DNA of 6,097 nucleotides, taken from NCBI GenBank assembly GCA_027482985.1, contig JAIXVO010000235.1:1-6097 (forward strand), in the 5' to 3' direction. Each line of letters starts with the position of its first letter. Position 1 is the first letter of the stretch. This DNA comes from Cyanobacteriota bacterium. Lineage in GTDB: Bacteria > Cyanobacteriota > Cyanobacteriia > Leptolyngbyales > Leptolyngbyaceae. Below, one piece after another: positions 1-6,097 of the stretch. The position numbers and the translations under genes are program-made. The notes beneath the pieces were generated by a model. The model was given only the letters and a program-made list of their open reading frames with translations, was not told where the DNA came from and did no database searches.

Positions 1-1456
1 AACTGACGGGGGGAATTTCTGAGGGTTGAAAGGTGGTGTCAATACTCTGATTCTGATGCTGTTGACTCAGTTTGAGAATCTCTAAATGATAGGTTTCGGC
101 ATTCTGATGTTTGATGAATTCTGGCCCTTTTAAATAATCCTCAAAGGCTTTGACTAACATCCCAGCCGAGTTGTAATCAAAGAATAGCAAGGTGTAGATT
201 AGCCGCATGGTAATATCCTGCACCACTTGCCAATAACTCAGGGAACCATGAATCGCGTGAATAGTTAAAAAGTTGCGGAAATAGTAATAGCTATCCCACA
301 CGGGAAATTTGGCATAAAACGGCTCGTGCCAGACAGCGATCGCGGGGAAGGAAATGATTTTTTGCTGGTAAGTTTGGCTAATGCGAAGACCAAATTCCAC
401 ATCATCCCCTTTGATGAAAAAGGGCAGGGGTAACCCGATCGCCTCGACAAATGATTTGGGGAAGGCGAAGAACCAAAACCCGCCATAGTCGATCGCGTCT
501 TCGGTTAATAAGCTGTTGAGCGTTGCCGGATCTTGCAGATCGAGATCGGTTTTGAGGGGCAGCAAATCGAAGGGTTCAAACCCGTCCCGGTAAAGGCTGC
601 GGGCGTAATTGGCTCCGGCTTCAAACAGCAAATGTTTCTGGTATAAATCCAACATCGCACCGGATACGGCAAAGTCAGATTTAGCATATTGATAAAGGCT
701 AATCAGTTTGTAAATGGCTTCGCTATCGAGTTCGACATCATCATCCATGACTAACAAATGAGTGAGGCGATCGTGCTGCATCGCTTCCACAATGCCGCGT
801 GTAAAACCGCCACTGCCACCCAGGTTGGGATTCGGAATAATTTGCACACGCGGGTCGGGAAACTGCGCTGGGTCGAGCGTCCGCCCATTATCGACGACAA
901 AAATTTGGCAGGACTGAGCCTGCAAGCCAACATCCTGGACGATCACGTTTACCGTTTGGGCGATGTAGCGCTCTTTTTTGTAAGTGCAACTGATAATCCC
1001 CAGATGCACAAGTTGCTGCGGAACTTGGTCGGTGGCAATCCAACTTTCCAGCACCCGACCGCGATCGCTGAGACAAACAAATTCCAGGTAAACTCGTCCC
1101 ATCGTTGCCCCCGCAAAGTCAGGAATCTCGACTCTGACGGGGCGATCGGGGTGACAGTCGGTGACGGTCTTGCAGTGCAGCAGTTGGCGCTGGTCAGCGG
1201 TAGTGGTTTCGCGATACAGGGAGAGGGTGAAACTGCCCTCTAAGCGCAGGTCGTAATAGACGTGCTGGAGGGTTGTGTATTTGGCGTAGAAGGCTTCGTA
1301 GAGGGAGTTGAAGTAGGTGTTGCAGGAGAGAATATCGCCGTGGGTCAGGTGGATGGCGCGATCGCCAGTGTCCAGGGTGACAGGTTTGGGCGATCGCACG
1401 TACAGGTTCAGGGTGTCTGTGGTATCTGGAAGTCGGAGTCTGCCTAAACGGGTCAT
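1..1456 (-). CDS. GlfT2-like galactofuranosyltransferase (GT2 family), 3' end beyond window
   Basis: Likely transfers galactofuranose (Galf) from UDP-Galf to a growing glycan on the cytoplasmic side of the membrane. The frame is open from the ATG at 1456 to the left edge, giving 485 residues without a stop. Residues 1-145 form an N-terminal region resembling the beta-sandwich domain of mycobacterial GlfT2. The GT-A domain begins near 150 (GIISCTYKKE, 153-162). It carries VVDNG (187-191), the glycine-rich NLGGSGGFTRG (211-221), the metal-binding DDD (238-240), GDDVEFGLR (350-358) and WHE (376-378). The order and spacing match GlfT2 D256-D258, D371/D372 and H396. A helical region follows after about 390. 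Mycobacterial GlfT2 has about 637 residues, so perhaps 100-150 are missing here. An in-frame stop 24 bases upstream (the glf stop) leaves this ATG as the only ATG start, with AGG 7 bases before it. Position next to glf supports Galf transfer. Acceptor and processivity cannot be read from sequence; another Galf-transferring GT2 is possible. Confidence 0.88.
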   Translation of the reverse strand, partial: MTRLGRLRLPDTTDTLNLYVRSPKPVTLDTGDRAIHLTHGDILSCNTYFNSLYEAFYAKYTTLQHVYYDLRLEGSFTLSLYRETTTADQRQLLHCKTVTDCHPDRPVRVEIPDFAGATMGRVYLEFVCLSDRGRVLESWIATDQVPQQLVHLGIISCTYKKERYIAQTVNVIVQDVGLQAQSCQIFVVDNGRTLDPAQFPDPRVQIIPNPNLGGSGGFTRGIVEAMQHDRLTHLLVMDDDVELDSEAIYKLISLYQYAKSDFAVSGAMLDLYQKHLLFEAGANYARSLYRDGFEPFDLLPLKTDLDLQDPATLNSLLTEDAIDYGGFWFFAFPKSFVEAIGLPLPFFIKGDDVEFGLRISQTYQQKIISFPAIAVWHEPFYAKFPVWDSYYYFRNFLTIHAIHGSLSYWQVVQDITMRLIYTLLFFDYNSAGMLVKAFEDYLKGPEFIKHQNAETYHLEILKLSQQHQNQSIDTTFQPSEIPPVS

Positions 1457-1463
1457 GGTCGTG

Positions 1464-1466
1464 CCT
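1464..1466 (-). promoter_or_regulatory. weak ribosome binding site of the GlfT2-like gene
   Basis: AGG on the minus strand lies 7 bases before the ATG at 1456, inside the 24-base gap after the glf stop. It is short but well placed. It supports separate initiation at this ATG, probably coupled to glf translation. Confidence 0.4.
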
Positions 1467-1480
1467 GATAGTGATTCGGG

Positions 1481-2626
1481 TTAACTGCCGAGGGTGGCGA
1501 AGGGGCGATCGGGGGCTAAATGCGGGGTTAGGTGATCCCGTTCTTGCAAGGTCTTAAATAGGGTCAATGCCTGCGCCACGACTTGATCCATGTTGTAGTA
1601 CTTATAGGTGGCGAGTCTGCCCACAAAATGAACTTGCGGCAGGTTATCGGCGAGAGCTTTGTACTGTTTGTATAACTCAGTGTTATCAGGTCGGGGCACG
1701 GGATAGTAAGGATCGCCTTCAGCCTGGGGATATTCATACACAATGCTGGTCTTGGGATGGTCTTGCCCGGTTAAATACTTGAACTCAGTGATGCGCGTAT
1801 ATAGGTGTTCGTTAGGATAATTGACGACGGGAGCGGGTTGATAATTCGAGGCGTTGATGGTTTCGTGTTTGAATTCTAAGGAACGATAGGGCAGCTTTCC
1901 ATAGCAGTAGTTGAAAAATAAATCGATGGGGCCCGTGAAAATCATTTCTTGGTGCGGAATGATGTCTACAATGTCGCGGTAGTCGGTGTTGAGCATGATT
2001 TTGATGTTGGGATGAGACAACATTCGCTCAAACATCCGGGTATAGCCGTGTAAGGGCATCGCCTGGTAGGTGTCGGTGAAGTAGCGATCGTCGCGGTTGG
2101 TGCGGGTGGGCACTCTGGCGGTGACGGACTTATCTAACTCGGAGGGATCAATGCCCCACTGTTTGCGCGTGTAGTTGCGAAAGAACTTTTCATAGAGTTC
2201 GCGACCCACTTGACTGACAACGACATCTTCGGAGGTGCGAATGGTTTCTTTCGGTTCGGCAATACTAGCAAAAAATTGTTCCACCTCGAATGCCGTCAAT
2301 GTAGACCCATAAAGTTTATTGATGGTGTCTAGATTAATCGGAATGGGCACCAATTGCCCGTCTACACTGGCTAAGACGCGATGTTCGTAAGGTCGCCATG
2401 CGGTAAATTGGGAGAGGTATTCAAAGACGGGGCGGGAGTTGGTGTGGAAGATGTGAGGGCCGTATTTATGAATCAAAAGTCCGGCTTCGTTGTAACAATC
2501 GTAGGCGTTACCCGCAATGTGATTACGAATATCGACAATCAACACTTTTTTATCAGCGATCGCGGCTAAACGTTCAGCCAGAACACTACCTGCAAATCCG
2601 GCACCAACAATCAGATAATCAAACAT
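1481..2626 (-). CDS. glf: UDP-galactopyranose mutase
   Basis: Flavoenzyme of the cytoplasm that interconverts UDP-galactopyranose and UDP-galactofuranose, supplying the Galf donor. The 381 residues match the usual bacterial length (about 370-400). The N-terminal FAD-binding Rossmann motif is VGAGFAGSVLAERL (7-20). Family blocks follow: HKYGPHIFHTN (53-63), RKQWG (154-158, with the flavin-site Trp157), RVPTR (171-175), NEHLYTR (272-278) and GRLATYKYYNMDQ (336-348). By motif alignment with the Klebsiella enzyme, Arg175 and Arg278 correspond to the two arginines that bind the substrate diphosphate. Tyr343 matches its Tyr349, while the position of its Asp351 is Asn345, probably a subfamily trait. 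The ATG has GAGG 8 bases upstream, and an in-frame TGA farther upstream with no start codon between rules out a longer protein. The neighbouring GlfT2-like gene is the expected user of its product. Confidence 0.97.
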   Translation of the reverse strand: MFDYLIVGAGFAGSVLAERLAAIADKKVLIVDIRNHIAGNAYDCYNEAGLLIHKYGPHIFHTNSRPVFEYLSQFTAWRPYEHRVLASVDGQLVPIPINLDTINKLYGSTLTAFEVEQFFASIAEPKETIRTSEDVVVSQVGRELYEKFFRNYTRKQWGIDPSELDKSVTARVPTRTNRDDRYFTDTYQAMPLHGYTRMFERMLSHPNIKIMLNTDYRDIVDIIPHQEMIFTGPIDLFFNYCYGKLPYRSLEFKHETINASNYQPAPVVNYPNEHLYTRITEFKYLTGQDHPKTSIVYEYPQAEGDPYYPVPRPDNTELYKQYKALADNLPQVHFVGRLATYKYYNMDQVVAQALTLFKTLQERDHLTPHLAPDRPFATLGS

Positions 2627-2634
2627 CGGAACGG

Positions 2635-2638
2635 CCTC
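2635..2638 (-). promoter_or_regulatory. ribosome binding site of glf
   Basis: GAGG on the minus strand sits 8 bases before the glf ATG at 2626. It is the clearest Shine-Dalgarno sequence in the window and fixes the glf start. Confidence 0.6.
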
Positions 2639-2682
2639 GCGGTTGCAAAAGGGACAAAGGACGGATCATTCGCAGGGGCACA

Positions 2683-3762
2683 TCAGGACTGTATGGGCGT
2701 GGGTCTGTTGCCCGCGATCGCCAGCGCTTTGCGAGTGCGATTGGCGAGGATCGCAGCGACAAATTGAGCCATTTTGCCCAGGGTTTGCGGCGTATGGCTA
2801 CACTGCCACGCTTGACTGAGTTGGGCGATCGCGGCGGCAGGATCGCGGCGAACCAGTTGCCAGCAGGCGGATTCAAAGGCATACAGGGCATAGAATTCCT
2901 GGGCTTGGGCGGTGACGCGATCGCGGAGGTGAGTCGGTAAGTAAGTGTGGGCAATGGCGATCGCGCGGCGGGTGTTGGCAATGTTGGCGGCGGATCGCAC
3001 CAGGCTGGAGGTGTGGGAGTGGGTGTGGGTGCGGTAACAGGCAAGGGGTTGCGGTTCGTACCAGACGGGGTAGAAGCTGGCGACGCGTTGCCACATTTCC
3101 CAATCTCCAGCATGAAAAAGTTCGGGATGGAAGCCGCCGAGGGTTTCGTAGACCGATCGGCGGACGGCGATCGTGGGGGTTTGAATCATGCAGACCACGC
3201 CCAACCGGTCGAGCAGGTGGGGCATGATACCTGCCTGGGGTTGTTCGAGTGGGTAAATGAAGCGTTGCTGGTCGGCTTCGTCAATGTAAATGGGACGACA
3301 GAAGGCGGCACCCAAATCGGCTTGCTGCTGAAAAGCGCGATCCAGGGCGGGATAGAAGCCTGGTAACACTTTGTCATCGCCATGCAAAATGTGGACAATC
3401 TCACCGCGACTGCGCTGGATGCAGTGGTTGAAATTGGCGATCGCGCCTTGATTGCTGGCATGACGGTAAAACCCCACTCGTCCCTGTCCCAGTTCCGCGA
3501 CAACAGCGGCGGGATCATCCTGAGAACAGTCATCCACGACTTCGATCTGCATCTGATCAGGGGGAAAAGCCTGCTGCAAAACGCTGTGTAAGGTCAGACG
3601 CAGGTAGTCAGCACAGTTGTATGTGGGAATCATCACTGACCAGCGAGGCCGGGATGATTCGGGCGGCAGGGGGGCAATAGGTGGAACGGTAGGCAGGATG
3701 CTCATGGGGGACATTGTTGGGGTAGAAGAACCTGATGCGATCGCTCTATCAAAAAGCTGCAA
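2683..3762 (-). CDS. family 2 glycosyltransferase (GT-A fold)
   Basis: Inverting GT-A glycosyltransferase, likely adding a sugar from a nucleotide donor to the lipid-linked glycan of this cluster; the sugar and acceptor are unknown. From the TTG at 3762 it has 359 residues. Residues 1-40 are a Pro/Ser-rich leader. The catalytic domain starts at RWSVMIPTYN (40-49), then EVVDDCSQDDP (74-84, nucleotide binding), HGDD (127-130, the DxD-type metal site) and AGDWEMW (218-224, the usual place of the catalytic base). YRTHTHSHTSS (243-253) follows, and the C-terminal 100 residues are mainly helical. I see no membrane segment. The start is uncertain: TTG 3762 has AGG 8 bases upstream, while ATGs at 3714 (Met17) and 3705 (Met20) give a more ordinary start codon but lack a well-placed ribosome site. 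All three keep the whole catalytic domain. It lies 56 bases after the exporter gene and 56 bases before glf. Confidence 0.92.
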   Translation of the reverse strand: MQLFDRAIASGSSTPTMSPMSILPTVPPIAPLPPESSRPRWSVMIPTYNCADYLRLTLHSVLQQAFPPDQMQIEVVDDCSQDDPAAVVAELGQGRVGFYRHASNQGAIANFNHCIQRSRGEIVHILHGDDKVLPGFYPALDRAFQQQADLGAAFCRPIYIDEADQQRFIYPLEQPQAGIMPHLLDRLGVVCMIQTPTIAVRRSVYETLGGFHPELFHAGDWEMWQRVASFYPVWYEPQPLACYRTHTHSHTSSLVRSAANIANTRRAIAIAHTYLPTHLRDRVTAQAQEFYALYAFESACWQLVRRDPAAAIAQLSQAWQCSHTPQTLGKMAQFVAAILANRTRKALAIAGNRPTPIQS

Positions 3763-3770
3763 ATCATGAA

Positions 3771-3773
3771 CCT
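3771..3773 (-). promoter_or_regulatory. possible ribosome binding site favouring the TTG start
   Basis: AGG on the minus strand lies 8 bases before the TTG at 3762; a second AGG (3778-3780) is 15 bases away. The competing ATGs at 3714 and 3705 have nothing comparable within 5-10 bases. The evidence is only three bases long. Confidence 0.3.
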
Positions 3774-3783
3774 AATTCCTGTG

Positions 3784-3804
3784 GGGTGGGCATCTTGCCC
3801 ACCC
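3784..3804. repeat. perfect inverted repeat (9-bp arms, 3-base loop), likely dispersed intergenic palindrome
   Basis: The left arm GGGTGGGCA (3784-3792) and right arm TGCCCACCC (3796-3804) are exact reverse complements separated by TCT. They fill much of the 56-base gap between the exporter stop and the glycosyltransferase start. In the transcript this would form a very stable GC hairpin. No U-tract follows on the minus strand, so it is not a standard intrinsic terminator. From memory, palindromes built on TGGGCATCTTGCCCA are common between genes in filamentous cyanobacteria; I cannot check copy number here. It could affect pausing or mRNA stability between the two cistrons. Confidence 0.7.
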
Positions 3805-3818
3805 AGACAAACAATTTC

Positions 3819-5714
3819 TCAAGACATGATTTCGATGGGTGGGGGGATAGGACGGGTGGGGAGTGGGGTCATGTCGTGTTGGATTTGGTGATAGTGCCAA
3901 AGTTTGCCCCGCTGCTGGAGTAACTCCTGGTAAGTGCCCTGTTCGACGATGCGCCCTTGATCCAGAACAACGACCTGATCGGCTCGCATGATGGTCGAGA
4001 GGCGATGGGCGATCGCGATCACGGTGCGCCCCTGTGCGAGTTGTTCAATCGAGGCTTGAATCAACCGTTCGGAGACGGAATCGAGAGCGCTGGTGGCTTC
4101 ATCCAGAATCAAAATTTCGGGATCGCGGAGGAGGGCACGGGCGATCGCGATCCGTTGTCGTTGGCCGCCGGAGAGTCGCACACCGCGATCGCCGAGGCGG
4201 GTATGAAAACCATCGGGGAGGGCTTGAATAAATTCCAACGCATTCGCTAATTGAGCTGCATGATAAATGGCAGCGTCATCAATTGGCTCTAGTCCATAAG
4301 ATATATTTTGAAACACAGTGGCATTAAAAATGAAAGTATCCTGACTCACAACTGCCATCTTCTGTCGCACTGTAGTCAAATCAAATTTAGATAAATCAAT
4401 GCCATCCAGTAAGACTTGTCCTTGAAGCGGATCATAAAAGCGGGGAATCAGATCTACGAGTGTCGATTTACCTGCACCAGATGCACCAACGAGGGCAGTC
4501 ATTTGTCCCTGCGGAATGGTGAGGTGAATGCTTTGCAGCACGGGTTGATCGGGTTCGTAAGCAAAGTCCACATCGACGAAGGCGATCGCGTGTTGTAAGC
4601 CTGTAAATGGGCGATCGCCGTTAATCAGGTAGGGCTTATTATCGGTACGCAACAGCTCTTTGATATTCTCGACTGATCCCTGAAAGCCACTTAAGGCGAC
4701 GCGACAACCATTAATTTCGTGAATGGCTGGCACCAGACGAAACAAAATAAACAGGAAGGTCAGCAGGGCAGCGGTTTGTAAGACTCCGGCAGTGACAAAT
4801 ACGGCAAAACCGAGCACAATAATGCCAATCAAAATGGTGGTTGCGAGTCCTTCGGCGAGGGGACGGACGATCGCCAGGTTACGAGTCGCCCGACTGGAGG
4901 CGGTGACAATGTCGTGGCTGGCCTGGTAGAAGCGCTGCCGTTCAAAGGTTTGAGCGTTAAATGCCTGGACGGTACGAATCCCATGAATCAGTTCCATTGC
5001 TCTCGCGACAAATTTGCCATGAGCGCTGGAGACCGCAAAACTGGACTCTCTGACCCATTGACTGAGGGTATTCAGACTCACGGCTAACAAGGAAAAGAGC
5101 AGGATGGCGAGTAAGGTCAGTTGCCAGGAAATTTGGAATAATAAAATGGCATAAATGGCGATCGTGAGTCCTTTAATCAACAAAAATGTCATCATGCCAA
5201 AGGCTTGCTGTAACCGTCCAATCTCAGTAGTGATGGTATTAATTAATTCACCAGATTGAGTTTGGCTGAAGTAACTCAGGTTGACGGCAGTGAACTGCTC
5301 AAACATCCGACGGCGCAGGCGATCGACGAAATGCAGTTGGGTCAGGTCGGTGTAAACATGGGTGAGGTAGTTGAATAATGCCCGCAACCAGGTCGCGGCG
5401 AGAATCAGAGCAGAAGCCCTCAGGAGGCGATTTAAGGGCTGTTCCTGGATGCCTAAAATGGTTTGATCAAACCAGGCAAATCCGGTTTGCAGAGGGGGCG
5501 CAGTGGGGCTGACTAAGTTTTGCAGGAAGGCCATCAAGAAGCCCAACCCAAATCCTTCCAGGGTGGCGGCGAGTAAGGAGAATAGGAGGGCGAATCCGAC
5601 CAAATGTGGGAAGGTACGAAACTCGCGCAGCAACAACCGATGGCGGTGCCAGAATCGACTATGCCAAAACCGTTGCTGGACAAATTGAGTGAGTTGAGAG
5701 ATCGGGTTCACCAT
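3819..5714 (-). CDS. ABC exporter, fused TMD-NBD half transporter, HepA/MsbA-like
   Basis: Inner-membrane ATP-driven exporter, expected to work as a homodimer and, from its context, to flip or export a lipid-linked saccharide. The 631 residues are typical for the family. The membrane domain has six predicted helices near 38-62, 98-118, 171-193, 197-215, 287-308 and 311-329. The ATPase domain (about 375-610) is complete: Walker A GASGAGKST (410-418), Q-loop Gln458, signature LSGGQ (514-518), Walker B ILILDEA (534-540) with catalytic Glu539, D-loop SALD (542-545) and H-loop His570. The N-terminal region (EFRTFPHLVGF, then ATLEGFGLGFL) and the block ELLRTDNKPYL (353-363) resemble Anabaena HepA as I remember it, so HepA-like is preferred to generic MsbA, but this is not a computed match. 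A Pro-rich tail (615-631) extends past the ATPase domain and is encoded by a C-rich tract. The ATG lies 3 bases after the sugar transferase stop, which suggests translational coupling. Confidence 0.95.
   Translation of the reverse strand: MVNPISQLTQFVQQRFWHSRFWHRHRLLLREFRTFPHLVGFALLFSLLAATLEGFGLGFLMAFLQNLVSPTAPPLQTGFAWFDQTILGIQEQPLNRLLRASALILAATWLRALFNYLTHVYTDLTQLHFVDRLRRRMFEQFTAVNLSYFSQTQSGELINTITTEIGRLQQAFGMMTFLLIKGLTIAIYAILLFQISWQLTLLAILLFSLLAVSLNTLSQWVRESSFAVSSAHGKFVARAMELIHGIRTVQAFNAQTFERQRFYQASHDIVTASSRATRNLAIVRPLAEGLATTILIGIIVLGFAVFVTAGVLQTAALLTFLFILFRLVPAIHEINGCRVALSGFQGSVENIKELLRTDNKPYLINGDRPFTGLQHAIAFVDVDFAYEPDQPVLQSIHLTIPQGQMTALVGASGAGKSTLVDLIPRFYDPLQGQVLLDGIDLSKFDLTTVRQKMAVVSQDTFIFNATVFQNISYGLEPIDDAAIYHAAQLANALEFIQALPDGFHTRLGDRGVRLSGGQRQRIAIARALLRDPEILILDEATSALDSVSERLIQASIEQLAQGRTVIAIAHRLSTIMRADQVVVLDQGRIVEQGTYQELLQQRGKLWHYHQIQHDMTPLPTRPIPPPIEIMS
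3837..3868 (+). other. canonical G-quadruplex motif in the template strand
   Basis: The plus strand has G-runs of 3, 6, 3, 4 and 4 bases at 3837-3839, 3841-3846, 3854-3856, 3858-3861 and 3865-3868, with loops of 1, 7, 1 and 3 bases. This fits the G3+N1-7 rule. The plus strand is the template for the exporter gene, so a structure here could slow RNA polymerase just before the intergenic hairpin. The same bases encode the Pro-rich exporter tail on the other strand. Whether it folds in vivo is unknown. Confidence 0.55.
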
Positions 5715-5717
5715 CGC

Positions 5718-6097
5718 TTAGTACGCCCCAAATCGAGACAGCACTTTGGGAATGGTGAGGAGCAAGATTTTGAAGTCTTGGAAGGGTGACCAGGTGCGGA
5801 GGTAATCGAGGTCGCAGCGATTGACGGTATCCAAATCTCGCTGGTGCGATCGCATTTGGACTTGCCACAAGCCCGTCATCCCAGGAAGGGCGTGCAATCG
5901 CTGACGTTGGCGAGGATGCACGCGGAGAGCATCGTAGAGTGCCCAGGGGCGCGGCCCGACGAGACTCATTTCACCCCGCAATACGTTGAGGAGTTGGGGC
6001 AATTCGTCCAGGCTGTAGCACCGGAGCCAGGAGCCGAAGGGCGTGAGGCGGGGATCTTGCTCTAATTTGTGCAACCGTCCAACCTGGTGTTGCATCA
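5718..6097 (-). CDS. polyprenyl-phosphate sugar-1-phosphate transferase (bacterial sugar transferase family), 5' end beyond window
   Basis: Monotopic phosphoglycosyl transferase that moves a sugar-1-phosphate from a nucleotide sugar to undecaprenyl phosphate, the first committed step of lipid-linked glycan assembly at the inner membrane. About 125 C-terminal residues are visible, and the frame stays open through the right edge. Counting from the in-frame ATG at 6095, the family blocks are DPRLTPFGSWLR (14-25), SLDELPQLLNV (28-38), GEMSLVGPRP (41-50), PGMTGLWQV (71-79) and DLDYLRTWS (95-103). Asp30-Glu31 corresponds to the catalytic Asp-Glu pair of PglC-type enzymes. The ATG at 6095 is probably internal, because the amphipathic membrane helix and nucleotide-sugar residues usually found upstream are absent. 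Its TAA lies 3 bases before the exporter ATG. This transferase-exporter order recalls Anabaena hepC-hepA, but the sugar cannot be told from this fragment. Confidence 0.93.
   Translation of the reverse strand, partial: MQHQVGRLHKLEQDPRLTPFGSWLRCYSLDELPQLLNVLRGEMSLVGPRPWALYDALRVHPRQRQRLHALPGMTGLWQVQMRSHQRDLDTVNRCDLDYLRTWSPFQDFKILLLTIPKVLSRFGAY

Larger units (their letters stand above)
336..5853. repeat. HIP1 palindromes (GCGATCGC), 17 dispersed copies
   Basis: Exact copies start at 336, 1061, 1358, 1390, 2556, 2714, 2825, 2917, 2957, 3437, 3737, 4009, 4141, 4185, 4582, 4611 and 5846. An unbiased 6-kb sequence would hold about 0.1 copy. This is the Highly Iterated Palindrome 1 of cyanobacteria and is the main evidence for the host group. 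All copies fall inside genes, although 3737 becomes intergenic if the glycosyltransferase starts at 3714 or 3705. They are spread through all five genes, sparsest in glf and the sugar transferase (one each), so the cluster looks resident in a HIP1-rich genome. Confidence 0.95.

Noticed and set aside
265..1076. Several short minus-strand ORFs suggesting a broken gene or small hypothetical genes
   Set aside because: They are in other frames. The true frame runs unbroken from 1456 to position 1 with full GlfT2-like motifs, so there is no pseudogene.
758..1243. 161-residue plus-strand ORF
   Set aside because: It lies antisense within the GlfT2-like gene, has no recognisable motif, and its composition reflects the opposite strand.
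1588..1594. Asn345 of Glf in place of an Asp (Asp351 of the Klebsiella enzyme) as a lost key residue
   Set aside because: The surrounding YKYYNMDQ block is otherwise intact, and I recall Asn at this position in other bacterial mutases such as the Deinococcus type. It is probably a subfamily difference, not a defect.
3015..3034. Second G-rich tract that looks like a quadruplex
   Set aside because: It has three GGG runs and then only GG, so it misses the canonical rule. It is explained by codons for the THTHSHT segment of the glycosyltransferase.
2619..3113. 164-residue minus-strand ORF overlapping the family 2 glycosyltransferase
   Set aside because: It is a Pro/Arg-rich out-of-frame translation of the C-terminal part of a clear glycosyltransferase and shows no domain.
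2947..3366. 139-residue plus-strand ORF rich in Gly and Val
   Set aside because: It is antisense to the glycosyltransferase, and its low-complexity start mirrors the Thr/His codons on the other strand.
3784..3804. Intrinsic terminator ending the upstream transcript
   Set aside because: The stem is strong but no run of U follows on the minus strand, and the next gene starts within about 20 bases.

Overview
The window comes from a cyanobacterium. The palindrome GCGATCGC (HIP1) occurs at least 17 times in 6.1 kb, about once every 360 bases, and this density is a hallmark of many cyanobacterial genomes. The protein families fit a cyanobacterial exopolysaccharide locus. I cannot name a genus from the sequence.

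All five genes lie on the minus strand and read right to left as one compact cluster. In order of transcription they are: (1) the C-terminal part of a polyprenyl-phosphate sugar-1-phosphate transferase, cut by the right edge (5718 to beyond 6097); (2) a full-length HepA/MsbA-type ABC exporter (3819-5714), starting 3 bases after gene 1 stops; (3) a family 2 glycosyltransferase (2683-3762); (4) UDP-galactopyranose mutase, glf (1481-2626); (5) a GlfT2-like galactofuranosyltransferase (1456 to beyond position 1), cut by the left edge after 485 codons. Gene 5 is one unbroken reading frame. It has no stop codon inside the window, so only fragments in other frames appear if closed ORFs are required.

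Together the genes suggest a route for a cell-surface glycan. The transferase loads the first sugar phosphate onto undecaprenyl phosphate, the glycosyltransferases extend it, Glf makes UDP-galactofuranose, the GlfT2-like enzyme adds galactofuranose, and the ABC exporter moves the product across the inner membrane. The adjacent sugar transferase and HepA-like exporter recall the hepC-hepA pair of heterocyst-envelope polysaccharide synthesis in Anabaena. The link to a galactofuranose module is the most interesting biological point.

Noncoding DNA is minimal: 3, 56, 56 and 24 bases between genes, with no stretch over 300 bases lacking a gene. The junction between the exporter and the glycosyltransferase holds the only notable noncoding structure: a perfect 9-bp-arm hairpin (3784-3804), with a canonical G-quadruplex motif (3837-3868, plus strand) just inside the end of the exporter gene. 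I see no tRNA, rRNA, CRISPR array, insertion sequence, U-tract terminator or convincing promoter.
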